DNA from: Chitinophagales bacterium
GTDB taxonomy: Bacteria > Bacteroidota > Bacteroidia > Chitinophagales > LD1
Direction of reading: 5' to 3'
Assembly (NCBI GenBank): GCA_025057415.1
Contig: JANWXI010000006.1
Span: forward strand, 1-53,684
Length of the DNA: 53,684 nucleotides
The number at the start of each line of letters is the position of its first letter. The stretch's first letter is position 1. A program made the position numbers and the translations under genes. Below are positions 1 through 9,286 of the stretch, piece after piece. The notes under the pieces were generated by a model. It had not been told where the DNA came from. It worked only from the letters and a program-made list of their open reading frames with translations, and ran no database searches.

Positions 1-6
1 GCCTTT

Positions 7-285
7 GGCGCGCGCCCCGAGACATCCACTTAAACATTAGTTTTATTCTTTATATAAATCATCACTGCCATACTGTTCGCCTGTGCCGCTCTGCACAAAA
101 CAAGGGTTGCCGGAGCGCTTGCCCGGGTGAGGGATGCGGAGGGCGCGAGCGAAGCGAAGCGGCCGCGCCCGTACCTTTGATAAACAAAAAATTTACGGGC
201 GCGGCGGGAGCGACAGCGTACCCCGTAGCAAGCCCGACCCCGCTGCTGCGCGCAGCCCCGCGGAGCGCAGCAGCGGGGGCACCCC
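7..285 (-). repeat. GC-rich dispersed repeat, copy A (type I, full length)
   Basis: One of six related intergenic repeats in this window. The head (GGGGTGCCCCC) lies at the right-hand end, so the element reads on the minus strand. Arms at 238-251 and 265-278 form a perfect 14-bp stem with a 13-base loop. A second perfect 11-bp stem (163-173 with 194-204) encloses a 20-base AT-rich loop; this defines type I. The tail holds a conserved stretch around 60-130, an AT-rich box (about 38-62) and ends at the palindrome GGCGCGCGCC (7-16). The window starts just outside it. The next gene's start codon (496) lies about 210 bp beyond the head. The open frames on both strands here have no consistent start or ribosome site and are not called as genes. 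Confidence 0.85.
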
Positions 286-495
286 ATTATATGTAATTAT
301 TGAAATAAGCGTTTAGTTACCCAAGTAAATTTTACATTCATTGTGTCCTAATTTTCCGGAAAGAGCTGCTGAAAAAAAATATCGAAGTGCTTGACGTATG
401 TTAGTTTCACAAAAACTTATTCACAACCCGTTTTAAGTTGATGTTATGTATTTTTTACGATATTTGAATGTTGGTTGCTTTAAGCTTTGCGCGTA

Positions 496-2397
496 ATGGT
501 TCGTGCATTATTATTATTAACGCTCCTGCCTGTTTGTGTTGAGTTATTTGCACAAAATGTGTGTGCATCAAACCGGTATATTTCGCCTGTTTTTGACAGT
601 GTTAAACTCACCTCTGGTATTCAGTACGGCGTGGCCGACCCTTACGGTTTAGACGACCACCAGCAACTGTTCTTAGATATATACGAGCCGTTAAACGATA
701 CGCTCAGTAAGCGTCCTGTGATTGTTTATGCTTATGGTGGGGCTTTTCTTATCGGTACCCGCAATCAACCTCCTATTCCCTATTATGCCGATTTTTTTGC
801 GCGTCATGGTTATGTATTTGTTTCGATTGATTACCGCCTCGGGTTCAATGTTACTACGCCCGGCAGTCCCGAACGGGCGGTGTATCGCGCCGTGCAGGAT
901 TTACGCGCTGCCATACGCCATTTGGCACACCGCGCCCATATTTACCGGATTGATACATCCAAAATCATCCTCTTTGGCAGCAGTGCAGGGTGTTTTATGG
1001 CTCTTCACTCATCGTTTATGGAATACAGCCAGGCGGCGGCTTATGCTGCACCTGTTCCATTGATAGACCCCGAGATTTTGGGAGGCGTGGACTCATCGGG
1101 TAATGCCGATTTCGGGTACCGGTACATTGAACCTTTTGCCATTATTAATCAATGGGGCGCCATAGCAGATACAAACTGGATAGAAGCCGATGAGCGAATA
1201 CCCGTTATTTCGTTTCATGGCGATCAGGATTTAGCTGTACCTTATGTTTACGGTTATCCGTTTTCATATCCCGTGTTTCCGAATGTATATGGCAGCTTGC
1301 CCATTCATCAAAGGTTGAGCAATTTAGGCATTAAAAACAAGTTATATACATTATACGGTTACGGTCATGAACCGGAGTTGCTTGCTCCGCACCTGCGCGA
1401 TACCATCTTGCTCCACACACGCGATTTCCTGTACTCGCTGCTTCAACCTGCCACTGACTTTACCGAAGCTCCTCTTTTGGCTTGTACGCAAAATGAAATG
1501 AAGTATTCCGTATCTGCCAGACCCAGCAGCCGATACTGCTGGCATCTCAACGGCAACGGCATTATTACGCAAAACACCGGACACACCATTAATGTGATTT
1601 GGACAGATACCGGGCAGAAGAGTGTAAGTGTGCAGGAACTCAGTTACTTTCTTGCCGCAGGGGAATTGAAAACAACTTCCACCCATGTTAAATCCAAAGT
1701 AACGGCTGGTTTTGGTTACCAGATCAACGAGCTTCAGGTATCTCTGCTTAATTTCTCGACCGGTGAGGAGTCGCTTGTTTGGTACTTCGGTAATGGTTTC
1801 AGCGACACCGCTCAAAACCCTACTGTGTATTATGCTCAAGGCGGTTCTTACACCATCACGCAAATTGCAGATAATGGAGTTTGTCCCGATACATTTCAAA
1901 CTATTCTTACCGTTGACTCGTGCCCGGTAGCCAGCTTTACGAACACTATTCTCAATGCAAATAGTGTGGTTTTCAATGCACAAGTTACCAACACCACGGT
2001 ATATTTCTGGGATTTCGGCAACGGTTACTCTCTCTCCACTACATCGCCCAACATTCTTTACACCTACCCTCAGCCGGGCGCTTACACCGTAACATTAATG
2101 GTAAAAAATTCGCTGAGTTGTGCAGATACCTTCTCCGCTAATATTTTACTGACTACCTCAACTTACGAGATAAATAACGATGCAGATGTGTGGATCACCG
2201 ACAAGGTACTGCATTTTCATTCATCCGCAGGTAAGGAATTACCATGGCGTATATACTATACCAACGGTCAACTTGTTTACGAAGGCAAATCACAGGATAA
2301 AAACTCAATTCCTCTGCACCATTTGCCGAGCGGTATGTATGTATTTACACTAACCGGCCATAATAACACTATTATCAAACGATTTACGTTGGAGTAG
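496..2397 (+). CDS. secreted carboxylesterase-like alpha/beta hydrolase with PKD domains and T9SS type A tail
   Basis: Predicted exported esterase/lipase. The ATG at 496 is chosen because it is followed at once by a signal peptide (VRALLLLTLLPVCVELFAQ); the same frame also has a TTG nine bases earlier. An alpha/beta-hydrolase domain fills about residues 30-320. It has a YGGAF segment like the oxyanion loop of the carboxylesterase family, a GSSAG nucleophile elbow near residue 163 and a late GYGHE that can supply the catalytic His. Two PKD-like domains follow (YFGNGF and WDFGNG with the typical GSYTIT/GAYTVT ends). The last ~70 residues look like a type A T9SS sorting domain (LPSGMYVF near the end), so the enzyme should be secreted or surface-held. 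Substrate is unknown. Its 3' end overlaps the convergent lpxB gene by 14 bp. Repeat copy A lies upstream. Confidence 0.8.
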   Translation: MVRALLLLTLLPVCVELFAQNVCASNRYISPVFDSVKLTSGIQYGVADPYGLDDHQQLFLDIYEPLNDTLSKRPVIVYAYGGAFLIGTRNQPPIPYYADFFARHGYVFVSIDYRLGFNVTTPGSPERAVYRAVQDLRAAIRHLAHRAHIYRIDTSKIILFGSSAGCFMALHSSFMEYSQAAAYAAPVPLIDPEILGGVDSSGNADFGYRYIEPFAIINQWGAIADTNWIEADERIPVISFHGDQDLAVPYVYGYPFSYPVFPNVYGSLPIHQRLSNLGIKNKLYTLYGYGHEPELLAPHLRDTILLHTRDFLYSLLQPATDFTEAPLLACTQNEMKYSVSARPSSRYCWHLNGNGIITQNTGHTINVIWTDTGQKSVSVQELSYFLAAGELKTTSTHVKSKVTAGFGYQINELQVSLLNFSTGEESLVWYFGNGFSDTAQNPTVYYAQGGSYTITQIADNGVCPDTFQTILTVDSCPVASFTNTILNANSVVFNAQVTNTTVYFWDFGNGYSLSTTSPNILYTYPQPGAYTVTLMVKNSLSCADTFSANILLTTSTYEINNDADVWITDKVLHFHSSAGKELPWRIYYTNGQLVYEGKSQDKNSIPLHHLPSGMYVFTLTGHNNTIIKRFTLE

Positions 2398-3487
2398 AAC
2401 ACCCCGCCAGTTCTACCACACTTGCTGCCGCCCTTTGAGAGGCGCCTCCTTCACCAAGCAGTCCGCGCAGGGAGCGATATTCGTTCAAAATAGAGTTGCG
2501 ATGTTCATAATCAAATAATTTTCGCAATTCATTTGTGAGTGTTGTTTCATTCACCTGATGTTGAATCAACTCAGTAACTATCCGTTTGCCACAAATCAGA
2601 TTTACAATACATATATGTCCGATACTTTTGTCAATCAACAAATGCGCCAGAAAATAGGAAATCCAACTGCCTTTGTAACAAACTACCTGCGGAATGTTAT
2701 GTAGCGCTGCCTCCAGAGTAGCTGTGCCGGACGTAACCAAAGCTGCTGCGGCACGGCGGAGAGTAGGATACGTTTGGTCAATTACTAATTCAACGGGATA
2801 ATCGCGGATGATTCTGTGATAAAAATCTTCACCTATAGTACTCATGCCCGTTACCACAAACTTTTTATCGGGAAAATGTTTTACTACGCGCAAATACTCC
2901 GGCAACAGGTGGGCAATCTCATGCCGGCGGCTGCCGGGCACCAATGCTACGAGGTTCTCATCCTTAGCTTGCATGGCATCAGCGGTATGTATTACATCCA
3001 GCAGCGGATGACCAACGTACTCTGCCGCTACACCGTTTTGTTCATAGAAAGCTTTTTCAAAGGGAAAAATCACCAGCATGCGATTCACGAAACGCTTTAC
3101 TTTTTTCACACGGCCCTTTTTCCATGCCCAAAGCTGGGGTGATATATAATAAACGATTTTAAAGTTATTCCGTTGCAAAAATTCGAGGAGACGAAAATTA
3201 AATCCGGGATAATCTATCAGTACCACTACATGGGGTTTCCAATTAAGGATGTCTGCTTTGCATAGCCGGAGATTGCGTAGGATTTCGGGTAGATGCTTCA
3301 CCACTTCAGCAAAACCCATGAATGCCAAATCGCGAATGTGCCTTACGAGCGTAGCACCCTCGCGTAGCATCAGGTCGCCACCCCAGCAACGAAACTCGGC
3401 TTCAGTATCGCGCTCGCGTATCGCACGGATAAGATTAGAGCCATGCAGATCGCCCGATGCTTCTCCGGCAATTATGTAATAGCGCAT
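2384..3487 (-). CDS. lpxB: lipid-A-disaccharide synthase
   Basis: Glycosyltransferase family 19 enzyme that joins UDP-2,3-diacylglucosamine and lipid X into the lipid A disaccharide, at the inner membrane. Family motifs are clear: GEASGDLHG at residues 8-16, DYPGFN, YISPQLWAWKKGR, FPFE, YVGHPL and PGSRRHE. At 367 residues the length is normal. The ATG at 3487 is chosen over one 39 bases upstream because the conserved N terminus (MRYYIIAGE) begins there and it overlaps the stop of the upstream membrane-protein gene (TAATG), indicating translational coupling. It is the last gene of the surE operon. The 3' end overlaps the convergent esterase by 14 bp, so the two 3' ends share sequence and leave no room for a separate terminator. 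Confidence 0.95.
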   Translation of the reverse strand: MRYYIIAGEASGDLHGSNLIRAIRERDTEAEFRCWGGDLMLREGATLVRHIRDLAFMGFAEVVKHLPEILRNLRLCKADILNWKPHVVVLIDYPGFNFRLLEFLQRNNFKIVYYISPQLWAWKKGRVKKVKRFVNRMLVIFPFEKAFYEQNGVAAEYVGHPLLDVIHTADAMQAKDENLVALVPGSRRHEIAHLLPEYLRVVKHFPDKKFVVTGMSTIGEDFYHRIIRDYPVELVIDQTYPTLRRAAAALVTSGTATLEAALHNIPQVVCYKGSWISYFLAHLLIDKSIGHICIVNLICGKRIVTELIQHQVNETTLTNELRKLFDYEHRNSILNEYRSLRGLLGEGGASQRAAASVVELAGCSTPT

Positions 3488-3810
3488 TACATGAAAAATT
3501 TGGCATATACGATTGGAATGCCCCACAAGATGGTAGCAGCTATTACCCCCCGTGCAGCGTTATAGTAATCACGGCTGATAAACACAAAGAAAACCGCCAG
3601 GTTTAAAATACAACCAAAGCTGGCAATTTTTGCCAGGATGGATGATTGTAAGGCGGTTTGCAAATATGTATCAAAACGCATGTTGCTCATCAGAAACAGA
3701 TAGAAAAAACCAAAAGATAATACAGGTAGAAACAAAGCCGGCAGCAACCCCACAAAAAAACGGTCCCATTTATAGATAGTGGGTGTGGCATTCAGAATAC
3801 GCTCTAACAT
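3487..3810 (-). CDS. small multi-pass membrane protein between surE and lpxB
   Basis: 107 residues with three hydrophobic spans (about 18-41, 60-80 and 86-104), so an inner-membrane protein with little soluble part. I do not recognise a named family. It sits 36 bp after surE, and its stop codon overlaps the lpxB start, so the three genes are almost certainly co-transcribed and the last two translationally coupled. The position suggests an envelope-related role, perhaps linked to lipid A synthesis, but nothing in the sequence states a function. No catalytic or cofactor motif is visible. Confidence 0.8.
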   Translation of the reverse strand: MLERILNATPTIYKWDRFFVGLLPALFLPVLSFGFFYLFLMSNMRFDTYLQTALQSSILAKIASFGCILNLAVFFVFISRDYYNAARGVIAATILWGIPIVYAKFFM

Positions 3811-3846
3811 GTCTTTAAAATATTAGAAATATTTTTTATAAAATTA

Positions 3847-4668
3847 TTACGGGTTGTATGATTCTCCTCCTGCTTCATGTAGCCCTATTTGGCTTACAGC
3901 TTCCAGGTCCCAGGTTTCATTCAAAACGGGAATCACATGGTGCGCAGTTAGGTCATGTTGTACAGGTACTACACTCACGAATCCGTTGGCAAGCGCCCAT
4001 TCATCGGTATCTTCACCCTTATCGTAATTTACAAACTTACCGGTGAGCCAATAGTAAGGTCTTCCCATCGGGTCCAGACGCTCTATGTACTCTTCCTCCC
4101 ATTTTGCATGTGCCTGCCTGCAGATTTTTAAACCTTTCAACTCATGCACCCCTCCTTTAGGAATATTCACATTCAAAAGCGAATGCTTCGGCAACCCGTA
4201 TTTTAGAACCATTTCTGCCACGAAACGCGCATATATCTTAGCCGCGGTAAAATCGGCTGAGTGACTGTAGTCAAGCAGAGAGAATCCCACAGAGGGAATT
4301 CCCTCCAAACTGGCCTCTACTGCGGCGCTCATAGTCCCTGAGTAGATAATGTTTATAGAGGAGTTACTGCCGTGATTGATACCGCTCACACACATATCGG
4401 GTGCGCGATGAAGTACTTTGTCCACTGCAAGCTTAACACAGTCAACAGGTGTGCCGCTGCATTGAAAAGCCCGAATACCTTTCACCAGTTGAATCTCGCG
4501 AAGGCGCAAGGGTTTGTTAATGGTAATTGCATGCCCCATACCGCTCTGAGGTGAATCGGGCGCTACCACAACCACCTCACCCAAGGGCTGCACCGCCTCT
4601 ACCAGAGCGAGTAAGCCAGGGGCAGTAATTCCGTCATCGTTCACAACAAGTATTAAAGGATGATCCAT
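3847..4668 (-). CDS. surE: 5'/3'-nucleotidase SurE
   Basis: Metal-dependent nucleoside 5'/3'-monophosphate phosphatase of the SurE family, cytoplasmic. Seen in the sequence: the metal-binding NDDG at residues 10-13, SGMGHAIT, SGTPVDCVKLA and SGINHGSN, which are the conserved active-site segments. At 273 residues it is normal for Bacteroidota. It is the first gene of the surE-membrane protein-lpxB operon. No other start codon competes; the N terminus begins directly with the conserved strand. A 227-bp gap without genes separates it from the large surface-protein gene at 4896. Confidence 0.95.
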   Translation of the reverse strand: MDHPLILVVNDDGITAPGLLALVEAVQPLGEVVVVAPDSPQSGMGHAITINKPLRLREIQLVKGIRAFQCSGTPVDCVKLAVDKVLHRAPDMCVSGINHGSNSSINIIYSGTMSAAVEASLEGIPSVGFSLLDYSHSADFTAAKIYARFVAEMVLKYGLPKHSLLNVNIPKGGVHELKGLKICRQAHAKWEEEYIERLDPMGRPYYWLTGKFVNYDKGEDTDEWALANGFVSVVPVQHDLTAHHVIPVLNETWDLEAVSQIGLHEAGGESYNP

Positions 4669-4839
4669 GCTGCGAAGTTATCCTTTAATTCCAAGTAAGA
4701 TAATTTTTACATGGACTATCACATCATGCAACTTCACAATTAAATACTTACTTTAAACACCTTTCCTTACATCAGGTAATAGATTTTCCTTGTTAAACAG
4801 TTCGATTAAACATTCCCCGGATATACCCGCCCCAGTCAG

Positions 4840-4876
4840 GTAAAAAATTACCCCTGCCGAAGGAGCAAGGGTAATT
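4840..4876 (-). terminator. intrinsic terminator after the 4896-9185 gene
   Basis: On the minus strand a 12-bp stem (arms 4865-4876 and 4846-4857, one G-T wobble) closes a 7-base loop and runs into a T tract (minus strand of 4842-4847). It starts 20 bp past the stop codon of the large surface protein. This is a textbook rho-independent terminator and the clearest one in the window. Confidence 0.85.
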
Positions 4877-4895
4877 ATATCATTACATAGATTGA

Positions 4896-7800
4896 TTAGC
4901 GAATAAGCGAGAATGACCCGTTGTAGTTCTTATCTTCAAATTGACCCGTTGAGGGATTTAATCCTCTTACAACCAGGTAGTACAAATAAGTACCAGCCGG
5001 CTGGTCTTTACCTTCATATCGTCCGTCCCAACCGGTGGTGTTGTCGTGGATGAGCGCTCCCCAACGGTTGTAAATTCTGAATGTAATTATGGACTTATCG
5101 CCAAAAATATTAACCGGATAAAAGACGTCATTACGCCCATCGCCATTAGGTGTAAACGCGTTGGGAATGGCAATACCGGGGCTTACAACAAAAATCGTAA
5201 CAGAAGCGGAGTCAATACACAAATCATCCCGGTCTGTAACCTTCACGTGATAAGTGGTGGTGTTTTCGGGCTTAGCAATGGGGTCGGCAATAGTGTCGTT
5301 GCTGAGTGTTGACGAGGGAGTCCATACATAAGACAAGTTACCAGAATAAGCAGTGTTTGCCGAAAGTTGCGAGCTTTCTCCAAATTGAATAGTATCCGGT
5401 TCTGCTAAGGCAGTAAGTTGCAAACATTTAATCTGGACGGCTGTGGTATTCGATGCCGTACAACCTACTGCATTAGTGGCTGTAACAGAGTAAGATAAGG
5501 TGTTGTTATTGGTAGAGGTAATAGAGAGTGTAGGACCGTTTGAATTATCGCTCCACTGGAATGTGTAATTAAGGCCCGGGGCAGGATCAAGGGTAACGCT
5601 TTGGCAGCAGGATTTCACCAGAGGAGGTAAGTTGAGCAAAGGCGTATCGGAAGAAAATATCACAATAGAGTCGTAAGCCAAACAGCCGTTGCGGGATGCT
5701 GTAACATAATAGGTGCCCGGGTTGGTAACCTGAATTGTATTGCCGGTAGCGCCGCCGGGTGTCCAGGTGTAAGTTACACCTGTTTCACTGCCTGCATTCA
5801 GTGTAGTGCTGCCTTGTCCGATGCATATTACAGGAGGCGTGGCGATTATATCGGGTAAAGGCAGCGGTATATGTGTAACGGTTGCGGTTGTGGAGGTGAC
5901 TGAACAACCGTTTGCATCGGTAGCCGTGTAACTGTAAGCACCGGCATTCGTTACGGTAATTTGGGAACCTGCAAGTGAGTTATTCCAAACGTAATTTGAG
6001 AATCCCGGCTGCGAAGTAAGTGTAACGGGCTGGCCGGCACACACCGTAGTGTCTTTAAATGCCTGCGGAGTTACCAGCGTGAAATTTGAAAGTGTAAATA
6101 CATCAGATGTGTAAATGCACTGTCCGTCAAATACGGTAACCTGATAGTTGCCGGGTGTGGTAACGGTAATGGTGGGTGTGGTGTTTGAGTTGCTCCAGTT
6201 ATATGAAACGTAGGGCCCTCCACTAACGCTCACGGTCACGGGGCGTCCGGGGCAGACGGTTGTGTCGTTATTTAATAACACCGGAGGGATAGTGTATTGA
6301 TATACCGTAACGGTGTCGCGCTTTTTACAAAGTTGTGCATTGGTGACCTCAACGATGTAAGTTCCGGGAGCGTTTACGGTAATGGTGGGTGTATTTTGTC
6401 CGCCGGGTATCCACAAATAAGTAAGCCCACTACCTGAGGCATTTGCGGTGAGTATTGAGCTTCCGTTAGCGCAAATAGTATCAGGCGATGCGGTTAGATT
6501 AACTGTTGGCGCAGGCCCGGCTGATACATTGGCAGTATCTGATTTAACCAGACATCCGTTTGCATCGGTGGCTGTGTAGTAGTAGTTACCGGGGGTGGTT
6601 ACTGTAATCGTATTCGTGGTAGCGTTATTACTCCAGGTAATGTTGGTTAAACCCGATACTGCGCTGAGCGTAATGGACTGTCCGTCACAAATAGAGTTAT
6701 CGCTGAGTGGGGCAGGCGTTTTTGGATGGAAGGTAATAGCCACTGATGCTGAGCCGGTGCAACCGTTAATACCTGTTACAGTTACGGAATAAGTTCCGCT
6801 GCTATTAACGATGATGCTGGGGGTAGTGCTTTGATTTGACCAGCTGTAAGCGCTGTAAGGTCCCCCTGAAGGAGATAAGGTAACACTACTGGTAATGCTG
6901 GAGCAGTGTGTTTGATTTGGTCCTAAATTGGGTTGTGGTGCAATATGTGAGTAAACCACCACTGTATCGCGGGTTTTGCAATTTTGCGCATTGGTAACTT
7001 CTACAATGTATGTACCCGGTGTACTCACGGTAATCGTGGGGGTGTTTTGGTTACCGGGTATCCAAAGGTAGGTAAGACCTGTGCCGGAGGCATTCGGGTT
7101 CAGCACCGATGTAGCATTGGGGCAAATCGTATCCGGTGATGCCGTCAGGTTAACGATTGGTGAATTCCCCGCTGTGATATTAGCTGTATCAGACCTAACC
7201 AGGCAACCGTTTGCATCGGTGGCGGTATAGTAATAATCGCCCACAGTGTTTACGGTAATAGAGCTGGCATTAGAGTTCGTATTCCACTGGATGTTCGTTA
7301 GTCCTGGCAAGGCATTTAGTGTTATAGATTGACCACTGCACAAAACGGCATCGTTAAGAGGTGCTGATGTAATGGGATGGAAAGTTACGGATACCGAAGC
7401 AGAGCCAGAGCAACCATTTGCATCCGTCACAGTAACAGAATAAGTTCCGGTGGTATTTACGATAATGCTTGGTGCAGTGGAGCTTGTTGACCATGAATAT
7501 GAACTATAAGGCCCACCGGAGGGTGATAGAGTGGCAGATGTAGCTACATTTGGGCAGTAACTTTGGTTGGGACCGAGGTTTGGCTGCGGAGAGGGGTTCA
7601 CATTTACAGTTACACTGCTTGTTGCCGTACAACCGTTAGTGGTTGAAGCTGTAACGGTGTAAGTGGTGGTTGTAGTTGGATTTGCCGTGGTATTTTGAGC
7701 ATTAGGATTGCTCACCGTTCCACCTGACCATGTATAGTTTACATTACCACTACCTCCGGTTAATTGTGCAGAGAGGTTTACAGTGGTACCCGGACATACT

Positions 7801-9185
7801 GGTGTGTTGGGGGATGCAGTAGCCGTTAGATTCAAATTAGTAACATTAACCGTCGTGCTGGCTGTATTTACACAGGTACCAAAGGTTGTTGTTACTGTAT
7901 ATGTAGTGGTTGTTGACGGCTGTGCCGTAGGGTTTGCTATATTAGGGTTACTAACAGTGCCGGACGATGCCGACCAGGCATAAGTACCCCCCCCTGTGGC
8001 TTGTAGTTGCACGGTTTGACCGGCGCATATAGTTGATGGGGTGGCAGTTGCTGTAGTGTTAGGTGCATCGTTGATATTGAGCGTGGCGGATGTGAGAATT
8101 GTACCATCACAAGGGTTAATGATGTTGATGGTAACCGTTTCCTGTCCCTCGGTGATGCCATCGGCAATAGGGTTCACGGTAATGGTAGTAGTGGTATTTC
8201 CGGGGTTTACATGCGCAACACCGGAAAGAGAAGTGTAATCGGTGCCATTGGCGGCGGTACCGGTAAGCGTGTAGTTTATCACGTGTGATGAGGTGGCGGG
8301 CTGCGGGAGAGTTACCGTAAAATACCCTTTTGAGCACCCTTCAAAAGCAGAAGTAAATCCCGGATCGTATGAGGCAGTAACAGTAGTTCCGACAGATGTA
8401 AAAGAGTTTGATTGAATAAACACTCCTGAGTCATAAATACCGTCTCCGGCATCCCCAATTGCCAGTTTCATGGTATATGTGGCACAGGGTACTACCGCGA
8501 TACTTGCTGAAAAAACTGTTGTAAATCCGTCATAAACGATTGTATTACCAAATTGATTATCTATGTAGTAATTTGAATAGGAAAGCGATTGACAGCCACT
8601 GGAAGAATAACCAGAGCCGGGTACTCCCGGGTTAACAGTATTTATTGAAACAGTAGTATTGGTGCCCGGAATGAATGCAATGTTGGCAGAGCTGTATGCC
8701 CCTCCGCCCGGGTTTGGCCCAGTGATAAAAAATCCAAATACATCATTGAATTGTGAACAAACGTATTCGGGATACTCCTCCGAACCAAAAACATACTGAA
8801 ATGTAAGGGTATTACCAACCGGCACAATGTTGAAAGTGAGAATGCAAACATCCTGTGTGGATGCTGCTGATATAAGGTTGAGGTCAGGATCTCCGCCGGT
8901 AGCGTTGTCTGTTGAGGCAAATGCAGTTCCGGGTTGTGGAATTGCAGTGGCAGTACCGGTGGTTAATACAATACCGGAATTAATACCCAAGTTAGTAGTG
9001 TTTCCATTCGTAAAGCTACCATAGCCGTTTGGCCCGCATAAAAGTGTAGCGCCGCTTACCGATACACCGGGTCCGGCCAATATCTGAGCTAACTGGGTTG
9101 GGGTTTGCGAAGTATTGACAATTAACTGCGCTTTCAGATAAACCAACAGGCATGTCAGGGGTATTGTAAATAGAGCTTTTTTCAT
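4896..9185 (-). CDS. T9SS type B (gliding motility-associated C-terminal) surface protein with choice-of-anchor L domain
   Basis: 1429-residue exported protein. Signal peptide at 1-19 (MKKALFTIPLTCLLVYLKA). Residues ~20-265 fit the 'choice-of-anchor L' domain often found at the N terminus of Bacteroidota surface proteins (note FGSEEYPEYV and FGFFITGP). A Calx-beta-like domain follows (~270-375, GTDYTSLSG and ITEGQETV), then about a dozen Ig/PKD-like modules rich in Thr, Ser and Asn. Modules 533-749 recur as 750-966. The C terminus (~1340-1429) carries PNAFTPNGDGRND and YNRWG, the type B T9SS sorting signature. Likely role: surface adhesin or matrix protein; its ligand is unknown. A promoter box lies at 9211-9218 and an intrinsic terminator at 4840-4876, so it is a single-gene unit. 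Confidence 0.88.
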   Translation of the reverse strand: MKKALFTIPLTCLLVYLKAQLIVNTSQTPTQLAQILAGPGVSVSGATLLCGPNGYGSFTNGNTTNLGINSGIVLTTGTATAIPQPGTAFASTDNATGGDPDLNLISAASTQDVCILTFNIVPVGNTLTFQYVFGSEEYPEYVCSQFNDVFGFFITGPNPGGGAYSSANIAFIPGTNTTVSINTVNPGVPGSGYSSSGCQSLSYSNYYIDNQFGNTIVYDGFTTVFSASIAVVPCATYTMKLAIGDAGDGIYDSGVFIQSNSFTSVGTTVTASYDPGFTSAFEGCSKGYFTVTLPQPATSSHVINYTLTGTAANGTDYTSLSGVAHVNPGNTTTTITVNPIADGITEGQETVTINIINPCDGTILTSATLNINDAPNTTATATPSTICAGQTVQLQATGGGTYAWSASSGTVSNPNIANPTAQPSTTTTYTVTTTFGTCVNTASTTVNVTNLNLTATASPNTPVCPGTTVNLSAQLTGGSGNVNYTWSGGTVSNPNAQNTTANPTTTTTYTVTASTTNGCTATSSVTVNVNPSPQPNLGPNQSYCPNVATSATLSPSGGPYSSYSWSTSSTAPSIIVNTTGTYSVTVTDANGCSGSASVSVTFHPITSAPLNDAVLCSGQSITLNALPGLTNIQWNTNSNASSITVNTVGDYYYTATDANGCLVRSDTANITAGNSPIVNLTASPDTICPNATSVLNPNASGTGLTYLWIPGNQNTPTITVSTPGTYIVEVTNAQNCKTRDTVVVYSHIAPQPNLGPNQTHCSSITSSVTLSPSGGPYSAYSWSNQSTTPSIIVNSSGTYSVTVTGINGCTGSASVAITFHPKTPAPLSDNSICDGQSITLSAVSGLTNITWSNNATTNTITVTTPGNYYYTATDANGCLVKSDTANVSAGPAPTVNLTASPDTICANGSSILTANASGSGLTYLWIPGGQNTPTITVNAPGTYIVEVTNAQLCKKRDTVTVYQYTIPPVLLNNDTTVCPGRPVTVSVSGGPYVSYNWSNSNTTPTITVTTPGNYQVTVFDGQCIYTSDVFTLSNFTLVTPQAFKDTTVCAGQPVTLTSQPGFSNYVWNNSLAGSQITVTNAGAYSYTATDANGCSVTSTTATVTHIPLPLPDIIATPPVICIGQGSTTLNAGSETGVTYTWTPGGATGNTIQVTNPGTYYVTASRNGCLAYDSIVIFSSDTPLLNLPPLVKSCCQSVTLDPAPGLNYTFQWSDNSNGPTLSITSTNNNTLSYSVTATNAVGCTASNTTAVQIKCLQLTALAEPDTIQFGESSQLSANTAYSGNLSYVWTPSSTLSNDTIADPIAKPENTTTYHVKVTDRDDLCIDSASVTIFVVSPGIAIPNAFTPNGDGRNDVFYPVNIFGDKSIITFRIYNRWGALIHDNTTGWDGRYEGKDQPAGTYLYYLVVRGLNPSTGQFEDKNYNGSFSLIR
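6288..7589 (-). repeat. tandem 217-residue duplication inside the surface protein gene
   Basis: Codons for residues 533-749 (6939-7589) and 750-966 (6288-6938) encode two adjacent copies of a three-domain block, offset by exactly 217 residues (651 bp). Each block begins with PQPNLGPNQ, contains TFHP...YYYTATDANGCLV in the middle and ends with TYLWIPG...TPGTYIVEVTNAQ or a near match. The two blocks are much more alike than neighbouring modules are, so this is a recent duplication of a three-domain unit. Confidence 0.85.
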
Positions 9186-9210
9186 CTTATTACCGTATGT
9201 GTTATTTGTA

Positions 9211-9218
9211 CAAAAATA
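9211..9218 (-). promoter_or_regulatory. Bacteroidota -7 promoter box for the 4896-9185 gene
   Basis: The minus strand reads TATTTTTG, an exact match to the Bacteroidota -7 consensus TAnnTTTG, 25 bp before the ATG at 9185. A -33 TTG is not evident at standard spacing; the nearest upstream (9242-9244) is about 23 bp away. Confidence 0.5.
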
Positions 9219-9286
9219 CTAACTTTTATGAAACTTAACAGCAATTTAATGACTTCTAAAAAATAATTGGGGTTGCAAAGCTACAG

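Noticed and set aside
30-287. Short open frames through the GC-rich repeats (GCPRC...RGRACYGVRC... proteins)
   Set aside because: They appear in all copies but start at unrelated codons without ribosome sites, shift frame between copies (copy B), and both strands stay open because the repeat is GC-rich and lacks stop codons. They are repeat artefacts.
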